A stretch of DNA of 64,000 nucleotides, taken from Actinomycetospora sp. NBRC 106378. GTDB taxonomy: Bacteria; Actinomycetota; Actinomycetes; Mycobacteriales; Pseudonocardiaceae. Positions 36,102-45,124 of this stretch are shown here, piece after piece. Below the pieces are notes generated by a model that saw only the letters and a list, made by a program, of their open reading frames with translations, did no database searches and was not told the DNA's origin. Location of the stretch: the NCBI RefSeq assembly GCF_030269685.1, contig NZ_BSTT01000005.1, positions 310,001 to 374,000 of the forward strand, read 5' to 3'. The stretch's first letter is position 1; each line of letters opens with the position of its first letter. The translations under genes were made by a program, and so were the position numbers.

Positions 36102-37165
36102 AGGGCGTACTGGTCGCCGCGGGGCTGGCCCTCGCGGTGTCGATCCTGCTGACGCCGTACGTGATCCGGCTGTTCATCCGGCAGGGGTTCGGGCAGGAGA
36201 TCCGCGAGGAGGGCCCGCAGAGCCACCAGGGCAAGCGCGGCACCCCGACGATGGGCGGGGTCGCGATCCTGATCGCGATCTGGGTGGGCTACCTCGCGTC
36301 CCACCTGGCCGCCGACGTCTCGATCTCGGCGTCGGGCCTGCTGGTCCTGCTGCTGATGACCTCGCTGGGCGTGGTCGGCTTCCTCGACGACTTCATCAAG
36401 ATCCGCCGTCAGCGCAACCTCGGGCTGAACAAGACCGCCAAGCTGGTCGGGCAGTTCGTCACCGCGGTGATCTTCGGCGTGCTGGCCCTGCAGTTCGTCG
36501 ACGAGCAGGGCCTCACCCCGGCCTCGACGAACCTGTCGTTCGTCCGCGACATCGCGGTGGTCGGCTTCGGCAGCGTCGGGTTCATCCTGTTCTGCTACCT
36601 CATCGTCACGGCCGCCTCGAACGCCGTGAACCTCACCGACGGGCTGGACGGGCTCGCGGCCGGCATCTCGGCGATGGTGCTCGCGACCTACCTCATCGTC
36701 TCGTTCTGGCAGTTCCGCAACGACTGCGGCACCGCGATCGAGGCGGGCTGCTACCAGGTGCGCGACCCGCTGGACATCACGCTCGTCGCCGCCGCGGGCA
36801 TGGGCGCCTGCATCGGCTTCCTGTGGTGGAACGCGGCGCCCGCCCGCATCTTCATGGGCGACACGGGCTCGCTGGCGCTCGGCGGCCTCTTCGCGGGGCT
36901 CGCCATGGTCACCCGGACCGAGCTGCTCCTCGTGGTGCTCGGCGGGGTGTTCGTCGTCGAGGCCCTCTCGGTGGTGCTGCAGGTCGCGGTCTTCCGGACG
37001 ACGAGGCGGCGCCTGTTCCGCATGGCGCCCTTCCACCACCACTTCGAGCTCGCCGGCTGGGCCGAGACGACGGTGATCATCCGGTTCTGGCTGCTCGCCG
37101 CGATCTGCTGCGCGCTGGGTCTGGGGCTGTTCTACAGCGAGTGGCTGGCCGCGTCCGGTGGCTGA
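36098..37165 (+). CDS. mraY: Phospho-N-acetylmuramoyl-pentapeptide transferase
   Basis: A 355-residue polytopic membrane enzyme (about ten helices) that transfers phospho-MurNAc-pentapeptide to undecaprenyl phosphate, making lipid [15 protein letters not shown] near residue 45, FLDDFIKI near 95 (DD motif), [10 protein letters not shown] near 178, and [12 protein letters not shown] near 251 are catalytic loops. [13 protein letters not shown] near 313 is the third conserved loop. ATGA overlap with murF. Ends 8 nt inside murD. Confidence 0.95.
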   Translation: MKGVLVAAGLALAVSILLTPYVIRLFIRQGFGQEIREEGPQSHQGKRGTPTMGGVAILIAIWVGYLASHLAADVSISASGLLVLLLMTSLGVVGFLDDFIKIRRQRNLGLNKTAKLVGQFVTAVIFGVLALQFVDEQGLTPASTNLSFVRDIAVVGFGSVGFILFCYLIVTAASNAVNLTDGLDGLAAGISAMVLATYLIVSFWQFRNDCGTAIEAGCYQVRDPLDITLVAAAGMGACIGFLWWNAAPARIFMGDTGSLALGGLFAGLAMVTRTELLLVVLGGVFVVEALSVVLQVAVFRTTRRRLFRMAPFHHHFELAGWAETTVIIRFWLLAAICCALGLGLFYSEWLAASGG

Positions 37166-38663
37166 CTGGCACACCAGGCACGTCCTGGTGGCGGGGGCCC
37201 GGCGCACCGGGGCGTCGGTGGTCGACGTCCTGCTCGAGCTCGGGGCCCGGGTGACGGTCGCGGACGCCGACCCGGCGCAGCTCGCGACCCTCACCGACCG
37301 CGCGGCGGCCTCCACGACCGACCTCGCGTCCCTGCCGAGCGGCTGCGACCTCGTCGTCACGAGCCCCGGCTTCCGCCCGGACTCCCCGCTCGCGCTCGCC
37401 GCCCGGGACGCCGGCGTGGAGATGATCGGCGAGCCGGAACTGGCGTGGCGGCTGGGGCAGGACCCGGCGGTGTGCCCGGACGGCCCGCCGACGTGGCTCG
37501 CGGTCACCGGCACCAACGGCAAGACCACGACCACCGGCATGCTCGAGGCGATCCTGCTCGCGGCCGGCCTCGACGCGGTGGCGTGCGGGAACATCGGGCT
37601 GCCGATCGTCGACGCGCTGCGCGCCGGGCACCGGGTGCTCGCGGTGGAGCTGTCGAGCTTCCAGCTGGAGTGGTCGCCCTCGGTCGCCCCGTTCGCGGGG
37701 GCCGTGCTGAACGTGGCCGACGACCACCTCGACTGGCACGGCTCGATGGCGGCCTACGCGGCGGCGAAGGGCCGGGTGCTGCGCGGCCGGGTCGCGATCG
37801 GCGGCCTCGACGACGAGCGGGCGTCCGGGCTGCTGCGCGCGGCGTCCGGACGGCGGGTCGGGTTCACCCGCGGCGAGCCGGGCCCGGGCGAGCTGGGCAT
37901 CGAGACCACGCGCGGCGTCCGCCGGCTCGTCGACCGGGCCTTCGACGACGTCGGGGGCGAGGACCGCCGGGCGGTCGTGCTGGCCGAGGTGGCCGACATC
38001 GCGCCGCCGGGTCCGCCCGGCGAGGCCAACGCGCTGGCGGCCGCGGCGCTCGCGCGGGCGCACGGGGTGACCGCCGAGGCGGTCGCCGCCGGGCTCCGGG
38101 CCTACGCACCCGGGGCGCACCGGGGTGCGGTGGTGGCCGAGTCGGGCGGGGTGCGCTGGGTCGACGACTCGAAGGCGACCAACCCGCACGCGGCCGCCGC
38201 GTCGCTCGCCGCGCACGCCCGCGTGGTGTGGGTGGCGGGCGGACTGCTCAAGGGCGCGGCCGTGGACGACCTCGTCCTCGCCAACGCCGGGCGCCTCGCG
38301 GGGGCGGTGGTGCTGGGCGCCGACCGGGCGCGGTTCCTGGAGGCTCTCGCCCGACACGCGCCCGAGGTGCCGGTTGACGACGTCGGCGGGGGTGACGATG
38401 GGGCGGTGAACCCAGGGGACCCGATGCTGGCAGCGGCCCGGTCGGCCGCGACGATGGCCCGACCCGGCGACGTCGTGCTGCTCGCGCCCGCGGCCGCCTC
38501 GATGGACATGTTCCGTGACTACGCCGCCCGGGGGGACGCGTTCGCCGCGGCCGCCCAGCGCGTCGCGGGCGCGGACGCCCTGGCCGCGGAGCCGGGGGCG
38601 GACCCGGACGGCGTGCCCGAGCCGGGCGCGGTGACGGAGCCGGTCGCGGACCCGTCGTCGTGA
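37158..38663 (+). CDS. murD: UDP-N-acetylmuramoylalanine-D-glutamate ligase
   Basis: A 501-residue Mur ligase adding D-Glu. [13 protein letters not shown] near residue 14 is the Rossmann UDP site, [16 protein letters not shown] near 115 the ATP loop, [13 protein letters not shown] near 185, and [13 protein letters not shown] near 334 with the carbamylated-Lys region. The C-terminus adds an acidic Pro-rich tail of about 35 residues. GTG start overlaps mraY by 8 nt; GTGA joins it to ftsW. Confidence 0.94.
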   Translation: MADWHTRHVLVAGARRTGASVVDVLLELGARVTVADADPAQLATLTDRAAASTTDLASLPSGCDLVVTSPGFRPDSPLALAARDAGVEMIGEPELAWRLGQDPAVCPDGPPTWLAVTGTNGKTTTTGMLEAILLAAGLDAVACGNIGLPIVDALRAGHRVLAVELSSFQLEWSPSVAPFAGAVLNVADDHLDWHGSMAAYAAAKGRVLRGRVAIGGLDDERASGLLRAASGRRVGFTRGEPGPGELGIETTRGVRRLVDRAFDDVGGEDRRAVVLAEVADIAPPGPPGEANALAAAALARAHGVTAEAVAAGLRAYAPGAHRGAVVAESGGVRWVDDSKATNPHAAAASLAAHARVVWVAGGLLKGAAVDDLVLANAGRLAGAVVLGADRARFLEALARHAPEVPVDDVGGGDDGAVNPGDPMLAAARSAATMARPGDVVLLAPAAASMDMFRDYAARGDAFAAAAQRVAGADALAAEPGADPDGVPEPGAVTEPVADPSS

Positions 38664-39952
38664 CCTCGACGCAGCGGCGGCCGGGCAGGCCGGGCCGCAC
38701 CCGCCGGAGGACCCAGGCCCCACCGCACGTGCGTGCCCTGGGCGGCGCGCTCTCGCAGTGGCTCGGGCGCCCGCTGACGTCGCTGCACCTGGTGCTGGCC
38801 GTGTTCGGGCTGCTGACGGCGCTGGGCCTGGTCATGGTCCTGTCGGCGTCGTCGGTGAACGCCTACGCCGCCGGCGGGTCGTCCTACGGCGTGTTCTTCC
38901 GCCAGCTCGCGTTCGCGGTGCTCGGCGCGGGCCTGTTCTGGCTCGGGCTGCGGGTGCCGCCGCGGCGGTGGCGGGCGGCGAGCCCGTGGCTGCTCGCCGG
39001 GTGTCTGGTGCTGCTCGCGCTGGTGCTCGTGCCCGGCCTCGGCGCGCAGGTCAACGGGTCGCGGTCGTGGTTCCGGGTGGCGGGCCTGTCCCTGCAGCCC
39101 AGCGAGATCACCAAGATCGCGCTGGCCCTGTGGGGTGCGCACGTGCTCGTCCGGCACCGCCCGGCGCCGCGGCGGTGGCGGCAGGCACTGCTCCCGATGG
39201 TGCCGGTCGCGATGCTGATCTTCCTGCTCGTGATGCTGCAGCCCGACCTCGGCACCACGATCTCCCTCGGCGTCATCGTCGTCGGCCTGCTCTGGTTCGC
39301 GGGCGCCCCGCTGGGACTGCTCGCGTTGATCGGCACGCTCGGCGTCGTCGGGGTCGTCGTCCTCGGCGTCGTGGCGAGCTACCGGCAGAGCCGGCTCACG
39401 GCCTTCCTCGACCCGGCCAACGCCGACCCGCTCGGCCCGGCCTACCAGGCCCGGCAGGCGCTGTACTCGCTCGCCGACGGCGGGGTCTTCGGTCAGGGCC
39501 TCGGACAGGGCCGCGCGAAGTGGAGCTACCTGCCCAACGCCGACAACGACTTCATCTTCGCGATCATCGGCGAGGAGCTCGGCTTCCTCGGCGCCTCCGC
39601 GGTGATCGCCCTGTTCGTCACCCTCGCCTACACCGGGTTGCGCATCGCGGCGCGCTCGGTGGACCCGTGGATCCGGGTGGTGGCGGCGACGCTGACGGTG
39701 TGGCTGGTCGTGCAGGCGGCCATCAACATCGGCTACGTCGTCGGCCTGCTGCCGGTCACGGGCATCCCGCTGCCGCTGGTGTCCTCCGGCGGCACGTCCC
39801 TCGCCCTCGCGCTGTTCGCCGGCGGCCTGCTCGCGAACTTCGCCCGCCACGAGACCGACGCCGCCGCCGCGCTGCGCACCCACGGCCAGGGCCGCCTCGC
39901 GCGGCTGCTCGGCCTGCCGCCGCCCGAGCCGGGGCGTGTCCGCACCACCTAG
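38660..39952 (+). CDS. ftsW: Septal peptidoglycan glycosyltransferase FtsW
   Basis: A 430-residue SEDS-family enzyme that polymerises lipid II at the septum. About ten membrane helices start at residue 40. [26 protein letters not shown] near 135 is the SEDS signature, LQPDLGTT near 194 holds the catalytic Asp, and [19 protein letters not shown] near 360 is the last motif. A basic N-terminus of about 35 residues is cytosolic. GTGA overlap with murD. Partner of FtsI. Confidence 0.94.
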   Translation: MTSTQRRPGRPGRTRRRTQAPPHVRALGGALSQWLGRPLTSLHLVLAVFGLLTALGLVMVLSASSVNAYAAGGSSYGVFFRQLAFAVLGAGLFWLGLRVPPRRWRAASPWLLAGCLVLLALVLVPGLGAQVNGSRSWFRVAGLSLQPSEITKIALALWGAHVLVRHRPAPRRWRQALLPMVPVAMLIFLLVMLQPDLGTTISLGVIVVGLLWFAGAPLGLLALIGTLGVVGVVVLGVVASYRQSRLTAFLDPANADPLGPAYQARQALYSLADGGVFGQGLGQGRAKWSYLPNADNDFIFAIIGEELGFLGASAVIALFVTLAYTGLRIAARSVDPWIRVVAATLTVWLVVQAAINIGYVVGLLPVTGIPLPLVSSGGTSLALALFAGGLLANFARHETDAAAALRTHGQGRLARLLGLPPPEPGRVRTT

Positions 39953-39959
39953 GAGTCGT

Positions 39960-41096
39960 GTGTCCGAGACCTCCGACCGCCCACGTCGTACCCGTCGCCC
40001 GTTGTCCGTCGTCGTCGCCGGCGGCGGGACCGCGGGGCACATCGAGCCCGCGCTCGCGCTGGCCGACGCGGTGCGGCGGCTGCGCCCGGACGCCCGGGTG
40101 ACGGCGCTCGGCACCGCGCGGGGCCTCGAGACCACGCTGGTCCCGAAGCGGGGCTACCCGCTCGAGCTGGTGCCGCCGGTGCCGCTGCCGCGCAAGCCCT
40201 CGAAGGACCTGGCGGCCCTGCCGTGGCGGATCGTGAGGTCCGTGCGGCGGACGCGGCAGGTGCTCAAGGCGGTGGACGCCGACGTCGTCGTCGGGTTCGG
40301 CGGGTACGTGGCGCTGCCCGCCTACCTGGCGTCGCGGCTGCCGGGCACCCGCGTGCCGGTGGTGGTCCACGAGGCCAACGCGAGCGCCGGGATCGCGAAC
40401 AAGGTCGGCGCCCGGCACGCTGTGGCGGTCGCGGCGGCGGTGCCCGGCAGCGGGCTCGACGGGCCCGTGATCGGGATGCCGCTGCGCCGCGCGATCACGA
40501 CGCTGGACCGCGAGGCGCTGCGCGCGAAGGCCCGCGCCCACTTCGGCCTCGACCCCGACGCGCCGACGCTGCTCGTCTTCGGCGGGTCGCAGGGGGCGCG
40601 GTCGCTCAACGAGGCGGTCGCCGGCGCGGCGCCCGAGCTCGCGCGCGCCGGCATCGGCGTGCTGCACGCGCACGGGCCGAAGAACACCGTCGACGTCCCC
40701 GCGTCGCGGCCTCCCTACGTCGCGGTGCCCTACCTGGAGCGGATGGACCTCGCCTACGCGGCGGCGGACCTCGCGATCTGCCGCTCGGGTGCGATGACGG
40801 TCGCCGAGGTGTCGGCGGTCGGGCTGCCCGCGATCTACGTCCCGCTGCCGCACGGCAACGGCGAGCAGCGGCTCAACGCCCTGCCCGTGGTGGACCACGG
40901 CGGCGGCCTGCTGGTCGAGGACGCCGACCTCACCCCGGAGCGGGTCGTCGAGCTCGTCGTCCCCCTCCTGACCAGCGGCGAACGGCTGTCGGCGATGAGC
41001 GTGGGAGCCCGGCGTACGGGCCACGCGGACGCGGACGAGACACTGGCCCGGATGGTGCTGGACGCGGCCGAGGGGACAGTGGGGGTCGAGCGGTGA
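39960..41096 (+). CDS. murG: Undecaprenyldiphospho-muramoylpentapeptide beta-N-acetylglucosaminyltransferase
   Basis: A 378-residue GT28 enzyme that adds GlcNAc to lipid I to give lipid [25 protein letters not shown] near residue 19 is the lipid-I loop, [14 protein letters not shown] near 107, [17 protein letters not shown] near 205, and [33 protein letters not shown] near 276 the UDP-GlcNAc site. GTG 39960 follows AGGAG; another GTG two bases before is out of frame. GTGA overlap with murC. Confidence 0.93.
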   Translation: MSETSDRPRRTRRPLSVVVAGGGTAGHIEPALALADAVRRLRPDARVTALGTARGLETTLVPKRGYPLELVPPVPLPRKPSKDLAALPWRIVRSVRRTRQVLKAVDADVVVGFGGYVALPAYLASRLPGTRVPVVVHEANASAGIANKVGARHAVAVAAAVPGSGLDGPVIGMPLRRAITTLDREALRAKARAHFGLDPDAPTLLVFGGSQGARSLNEAVAGAAPELARAGIGVLHAHGPKNTVDVPASRPPYVAVPYLERMDLAYAAADLAICRSGAMTVAEVSAVGLPAIYVPLPHGNGEQRLNALPVVDHGGGLLVEDADLTPERVVELVVPLLTSGERLSAMSVGARRTGHADADETLARMVLDAAEGTVGVER

Positions 41097-42610
41097 GCGA
41101 GGAGATCATGCAGCCGGGCGAGCAGGCGGTCGTCCCGGAACTGCCCCGGCTGCTCTCACGCGTGCACTTCATCGGCGCGGGCGGCGCCGCGATGAGCGGG
41201 ATCGCGCGGATCCTCCTCGCGCGGGGGGCGATGGTGTCCGGCTCGGACGCCAAGGACTCGCGGGCGGTGCTCGCGCTGCGCACCCTCGGCGCCGAGGTGT
41301 CGGTCGGCCACGACGCCGCGAACCTCGACCTGCTGCCCGGCGGCCCGACGGCGCTGGTCACCACGAAGGCGGTCCACCAGGCCGACCCGGACAACCCGGA
41401 GCTGCTCGAGGCGGCCGCGCGCGGCATCCCCGTGCTGCACCGCTCGGCGGTGCTGGCCGAGCTGATGGCCGACCACCGCGCCGCCTGCGTCTCGGGCAGC
41501 GCCGGCAAGACGTCGACGACCTCGATGCTGGTCGTGGCGCTGCAGGCCTGCGGCACCGACCCGTCGTTCATGATCGGCGGCGACCTGCTGGCCTCGGGCT
41601 CGAGCGCCCACCACGGGCACGGCGACGTCTTCGTGGCCGAGGCCGACGAGTCCGACGGCTCGTTCCTGGCCTACTCGCCCGCCGTCGCGATCGTCACCAA
41701 CGTCGAGCCCGACCACCTCGACCACCACGGCACGGTCGAGGCCTACGTCGCGGTGTTCGACGCCTTCGCCGCGCGCATCGAACCCGGCGGAGCCCTGGTG
41801 GTGTGCGCCGACGACCCGGGCGCGGCCGCCCTGGGCGACCGCGCGGCCGCCGCCGGCATCCGCGTCCGCCGCTACGGCCGGGCCGCCACCGGCCCCGAGG
41901 ACGTGACGGTCCTCGGCTACCGCGCGGAGGCCTCCACCGGGGTCCTGACCATCCGGGTGGGGGGAGACGCAGCGGGGTGGAGCTCGACCGGGTCGGCGGG
42001 CGTCGAGCACACCGTGCGGCTCGGGGTGGCGGGGGAGCACCAGGCGCTCAACGCGTGCGCCGCGCTGCTCGCGGGGCTGGACCTCGGCGCACCCCTGGAC
42101 CGGCTCCTGGCCGGGCTCGCCTCGTTCACCGGGGTGCGGCGCCGCTTCGAGCTCCGGGGCGAGGCCCACGGGGTGCGCGTCTACGACGACTACGCGCACG
42201 CGCCCACCAAGGTGGACGCGCAGCTGCGCGCCGCCCGCCCGGTGCTGGGGGAGCGGGGGCGGCTCATCGTCGCGTTCCAGCCCCACCTGTACTCGCGCAC
42301 GCGGGACTTCGCCGAGCAGTTCGGGGCGGCGCTCTCGCTCGCCGACGAGGTGGTGCTCCTCGACGTCTACGGCGCCCGCGAACAGCCCGAGCCCGGGGTC
42401 AACGGCGCCACCATCGCCCGCCACGTCACCCTGCCGCCCGAGCACGTGCACTACGAGCCGTCCTGGGCGGCCGTGCCGAGCCTCCTCGCCGACCTCGCCC
42501 GCCCCGGCGACCTCGTCATCACCATGGGCGCCGGGGACGTCACGGTCCTCGGCCCGGAGATCCTGACCGAGATCGAGGGGCGGGAGACGCCCGCCCACGT
42601 CGGGGGCTGA
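41093..42610 (+). CDS. murC: UDP-N-acetylmuramate-L-alanine ligase with an inserted repeat
   Basis: A 505-residue Mur ligase that adds L-Ala first. [18 protein letters not shown] near residue 23, [15 protein letters not shown] near 132 (ATP loop), [10 protein letters not shown] near 182, [11 protein letters not shown] near 203, and [11 protein letters not shown] near 364 are MurC blocks. An unusual stretch, [18 protein letters not shown] near residues 286-303, carries a 28-nt DNA repeat also present twice in lspA, in the same frame. It lies between strands of the central domain. GTGA overlap with murG; CTGA with ftsQ. Confidence 0.92.
   Translation: MSEEIMQPGEQAVVPELPRLLSRVHFIGAGGAAMSGIARILLARGAMVSGSDAKDSRAVLALRTLGAEVSVGHDAANLDLLPGGPTALVTTKAVHQADPDNPELLEAAARGIPVLHRSAVLAELMADHRAACVSGSAGKTSTTSMLVVALQACGTDPSFMIGGDLLASGSSAHHGHGDVFVAEADESDGSFLAYSPAVAIVTNVEPDHLDHHGTVEAYVAVFDAFAARIEPGGALVVCADDPGAAALGDRAAAAGIRVRRYGRAATGPEDVTVLGYRAEASTGVLTIRVGGDAAGWSSTGSAGVEHTVRLGVAGEHQALNACAALLAGLDLGAPLDRLLAGLASFTGVRRRFELRGEAHGVRVYDDYAHAPTKVDAQLRAARPVLGERGRLIVAFQPHLYSRTRDFAEQFGAALSLADEVVLLDVYGAREQPEPGVNGATIARHVTLPPEHVHYEPSWAAVPSLLADLARPGDLVITMGAGDVTVLGPEILTEIEGRETPAHVGG
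41962..41989 (+). repeat. 28-nt coding repeat inside murC
   Basis: GGGAGACGCAGCG, then GGGT, then GGAGCTCGACC. It matches the lspA copies at 25 of 28 positions and is read in the same frame, giving GDAAGWSST here and GDAAQRSST in lspA. Confidence 0.75.
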
Positions 42611-43488
42611 GTCCGCTGCCGCCCCCCACCCGACGTTCCCGGTCCGGCGTTCCCGACGGCAGGTCAGGTCGCCCGGCGGGGCGGGCGCGGGGCGAGAGCG
42701 GCCGCGCGCGGGGAGACGGTGCCCGCGACGGTCGCGGCCGGCGCCCGTCGTCGCGACCACCGCGGGACCGCGGACCGCGGGACCACGCCGCCCTCGAGGC
42801 GCGCGCCGCCCGTCGGCGGACGCTGCGCCGACGCTGGACGGTCGGGGTCCTCGCCCTCGCCGTGGTGGGCGGGCTCGTGTACCTGCTGGGCTTCTCGCCG
42901 GTGTTCGACGTCCGCGCGGTGGAGGTCACGGGGGCCTCGCCGGAGACGCTCCCGGCCGTGCAGCAGGCCGCCGCCGTCCCCGCCGACACCTCGCTGCTGT
43001 GGCTGTCCACCGACGACGTGGACGCCCGGGTCGCGGCCATCCCGCGGGTCGCGTCGGTCGACGTGCGGCGGTCCCTCCCGGGGACGGTCACGGTGGCCGT
43101 CACCGAGCGGGAGCCGGTCCTCGCGGTGCCGCTGCCGACCGGGGCCGGCCTGCTCGACGGCACCGGGTTCGTCTACCGCACGCTGCCCGCCCCACCCGCC
43201 GGCGTGCCCCGGCTCGTGCTGCCGCCGGGGGTGGCGGCCTCGCCCACGGACCCGGCCACGGTGGCCGCCGTGCGGGTGCTGCAGGCCCTGCCGACGGCCC
43301 TGCGGGCCCAGGTCACCGAGCTGCGTGCGGACAGCGCCTACGACGTCTCGTTCACCCTGGGCGGCCGTACGGTGCGCTGGGGCGCCGACGCCGAGGACGA
43401 GCGCAAGGCCGCCGTCCTCGGGCCGCTGCTGACCCGCCCGGGTTCGGTCTACGACGTCTCCACGCCGGACCTGCCGGTCGTGAGCTGA
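42607..43488 (+). CDS. ftsQ: Cell division protein FtsQ, apparently starting at CTG
   Basis: A 293-residue bitopic divisome protein. A basic cytosolic region (1-75) precedes the helix [46 protein letters not shown] is the POTRA domain, then [35 protein letters not shown], and a beta domain to the end. No ATG, GTG or TTG exists in frame between the murC overlap and the helix. CTG 42607 overlaps the murC stop as CTGA, the same 4-base join used throughout this operon, and gives [12 protein letters not shown] start-codon mutation or sequencing error cannot be excluded. Confidence 0.85.
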   Translation: MSPLPPPTRRSRSGVPDGRSGRPAGRARGESGRARGDGARDGRGRRPSSRPPRDRGPRDHAALEARAARRRTLRRRWTVGVLALAVVGGLVYLLGFSPVFDVRAVEVTGASPETLPAVQQAAAVPADTSLLWLSTDDVDARVAAIPRVASVDVRRSLPGTVTVAVTEREPVLAVPLPTGAGLLDGTGFVYRTLPAPPAGVPRLVLPPGVAASPTDPATVAAVRVLQALPTALRAQVTELRADSAYDVSFTLGGRTVRWGADAEDERKAAVLGPLLTRPGSVYDVSTPDLPVVS

Positions 43489-43534
43489 GCCCTCCCGGAC
43501 CGCGACCGGCCGACCCTCGATCACCACTGGACGT

Positions 43535-43549
43535 GTCACGCGCGGTCAC
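43535..43549 (+). promoter_or_regulatory. GTCAC-N5-GTCAC direct repeat, distal copy
   Basis: GTCAC at 43535 and 43545, in GTGTCACGCGCGGTCACC. The flanking 18 nt agree at 14 positions with the proximal copy at 43725. Spacing of 10 nt fits an OmpR-family response regulator such as MtrA; that identity is inference. Confidence 0.4.
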
Positions 43550-43724
43550 CGTGTCCCGGTCGAACCGTCGCGCAGCGTCGGTGGGCCCGGGTCCCGGCTC
43601 ACCCGTCGGAGGAACGCACCACCCCTTCGGGCGACGAGTGAAAGGCGTGTGACCTGGACGAACGGGTTTCACCACTCCGGTTATCACTCACGTGCGCACC
43701 ACGCGTTTCGCTTGACCCAGATGT

Positions 43725-43739
43725 GTCACGCAGCGTCAA
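43725..43739 (+). promoter_or_regulatory. GTCAC-N5-GTCAA direct repeat, proximal copy
   Basis: GTCAC at 43725 and GTCAA at 43735, in GTGTCACGCAGCGTCAAC, lying between the possible -35 and -10 boxes and 36 nt before the start codon. A bound regulator could act at this promoter. Confidence 0.4.
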
Positions 43740-43774
43740 CTCCCACCCGTCGTCACGACGGTGGGAGAGAAGCA

Positions 43775-45124
43775 ATGACCAAGAGGACTGGCCGCGACAC
43801 CAGGGGTGCGGCGCCACCGCGGGTGCGGCGGGTGCTGGTCGCCGCGACGGTGTCGTTCCTAGCCGCCTCGATCCTCGGGGCCACGCTCGGACACGCCCCG
43901 GTCGCGCGGGCGTCGGTGCCCGGCGAGACGTGGGTGCCGGAGCTGTCCGTCGAGGGCGGCGACGACACGAACGTCGTCGCCTCCGCCGGCGCGATCCGCC
44001 TCGCGGACGGGGTGGTGCGTGCCCAGAGCGCCCGCTCGCCCTTCGCCGAGGGCGAGCTGCTGCTCGACCGCCGCCGCCTGGCGGCCCCGGCGGACCAGGT
44101 CACGGCCCAGGTCACCGCGGACGTCCCGCCGGGGGCCCAGGTGCTCGTCGACGTCCGCGGGATCCGGTCCGACGGCACCTGGAGCCAGTGGAGCCCCGCC
44201 ACGGCGACCGGCCCCGCCCAGCTCCCCGAGGCGACGGTCGACGTGCAGGCCCGGGTGACGCTCCTGGCCGGCGACTTCGGGGCGAGCCCGTCCCTGCAGC
44301 GGCTCTGGTTCTCCGCCGTCCGCTCCGGGACGCCCGCGGGCACCACCCCGACCCCGACGACAACCGCCACGCCGACCACCGCCCCGACCACCGCCCCGAC
44401 CACCGCGGCGACCGCTGCCCCGCAGCCCGCCCGGGTCGCGCCGCTGACGAGCCGCGTCTTCGCGACGCGGATCGGGCTGGTCGGGAACACGACCGCGAAC
44501 GGGCACGTGATCGTGCCGCGCGACCGGTTCGTCGCCCTGCCCTCGCGCCGCGGGCTCGCGCCCCGCGGCACCGGGGACTACACCGTCAAGGTCTGCGCCT
44601 CGAACGGCCGGTGCGCGTGGCAGCCGGTCTGGGACGTCGGCCCGTGGAACATCCGCGACGACTACTGGAGCGCCCCCGGCGGCCGTCAGCAGTTCGGTGA
44701 CCTGCCCCGCGGCTTCCCGGAGTCCCAGGCGGCCTTCCAGAACGGCTACAACGGCGGCAAGGACGGCTTCGGCCGGCGGGTCGCCAACCCGGCCGGCATC
44801 GACCTCGCCGACGGGACCTTCTACGACGACCTCCAGCTGCGGGACAACAGCTGGGTCACCGTCACCTACCTCTGGACCGGGACCGGCCCCTCGGCCCTCG
44901 CCCGGCCCACGGGAGCCCCGACCCTGACCGTCCGGTCCGCTCCCACCGACTCCTCGTCCGCCGTCGGCACCGTCTCCGCGGGCGCCCGGATGGGCGTCAC
45001 GTGCAGCGCGCCCGGTCAGACGCGCTCCGGCAGCCAGGGCACGTCCGCCCAGTGGCTCCAGATCGGTCCCCAGCAGTACGTCCCCGCCGCCGCCGTGGAG
45101 GCCCCCCGTGTCGCGTCCTGCTGA
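43775..45124 (+). CDS. Secreted three-domain protein with SH3-like end, shared N-domain
   Basis: A 449-residue exported protein of unknown function. A signal peptide (1-45, core VLVAATVSFLAASILGATL) precedes a beta-rich domain of about 130 residues (ETWVPELSVEGGDD through RLWFSAV) that is also in the next gene. A Thr/Pro linker follows, then a domain with VWDVGPWNIRDDYW, GYNGGKDGFGRRVANPAGIDLADGTFYDDL and WVTVTYLW, the pattern seen in secreted actinobacterial proteins with a double-psi-barrel-like fold. The end (LTVRSAPTDSSSAVG...WLQI) is SH3-like, a wall-binding fold. It sits after ftsQ, before ftsZ, and overlaps the next gene by 17 nt. Confidence 0.8.
   Translation: MTKRTGRDTRGAAPPRVRRVLVAATVSFLAASILGATLGHAPVARASVPGETWVPELSVEGGDDTNVVASAGAIRLADGVVRAQSARSPFAEGELLLDRRRLAAPADQVTAQVTADVPPGAQVLVDVRGIRSDGTWSQWSPATATGPAQLPEATVDVQARVTLLAGDFGASPSLQRLWFSAVRSGTPAGTTPTPTTTATPTTAPTTAPTTAATAAPQPARVAPLTSRVFATRIGLVGNTTANGHVIVPRDRFVALPSRRGLAPRGTGDYTVKVCASNGRCAWQPVWDVGPWNIRDDYWSAPGGRQQFGDLPRGFPESQAAFQNGYNGGKDGFGRRVANPAGIDLADGTFYDDLQLRDNSWVTVTYLWTGTGPSALARPTGAPTLTVRSAPTDSSSAVGTVSAGARMGVTCSAPGQTRSGSQGTSAQWLQIGPQQYVPAAAVEAPRVASC

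Larger units (their letters stand above)
43489..43774 (+). other. Regulatory gap between ftsQ and the secreted module
   Basis: 286 nt with no gene. Contains two GTCAC-type direct repeats (43535 and 43725), a possible promoter (TTGACC 43712-43717, 18 nt, TCAACT 43736-43741) and a ribosome site (GGGAGAGAAGC) before ATG 43775. Its presence means the downstream pair can be transcribed separately from ftsQ. Confidence 0.5.

Noticed and set aside
43649-43774. Upstream start for the first secreted protein (MTWTNGFHH...)
   Set aside because: It would place 42 residues before a normal signal peptide and cover the repeats; ATG 43775 has a good ribosome site.
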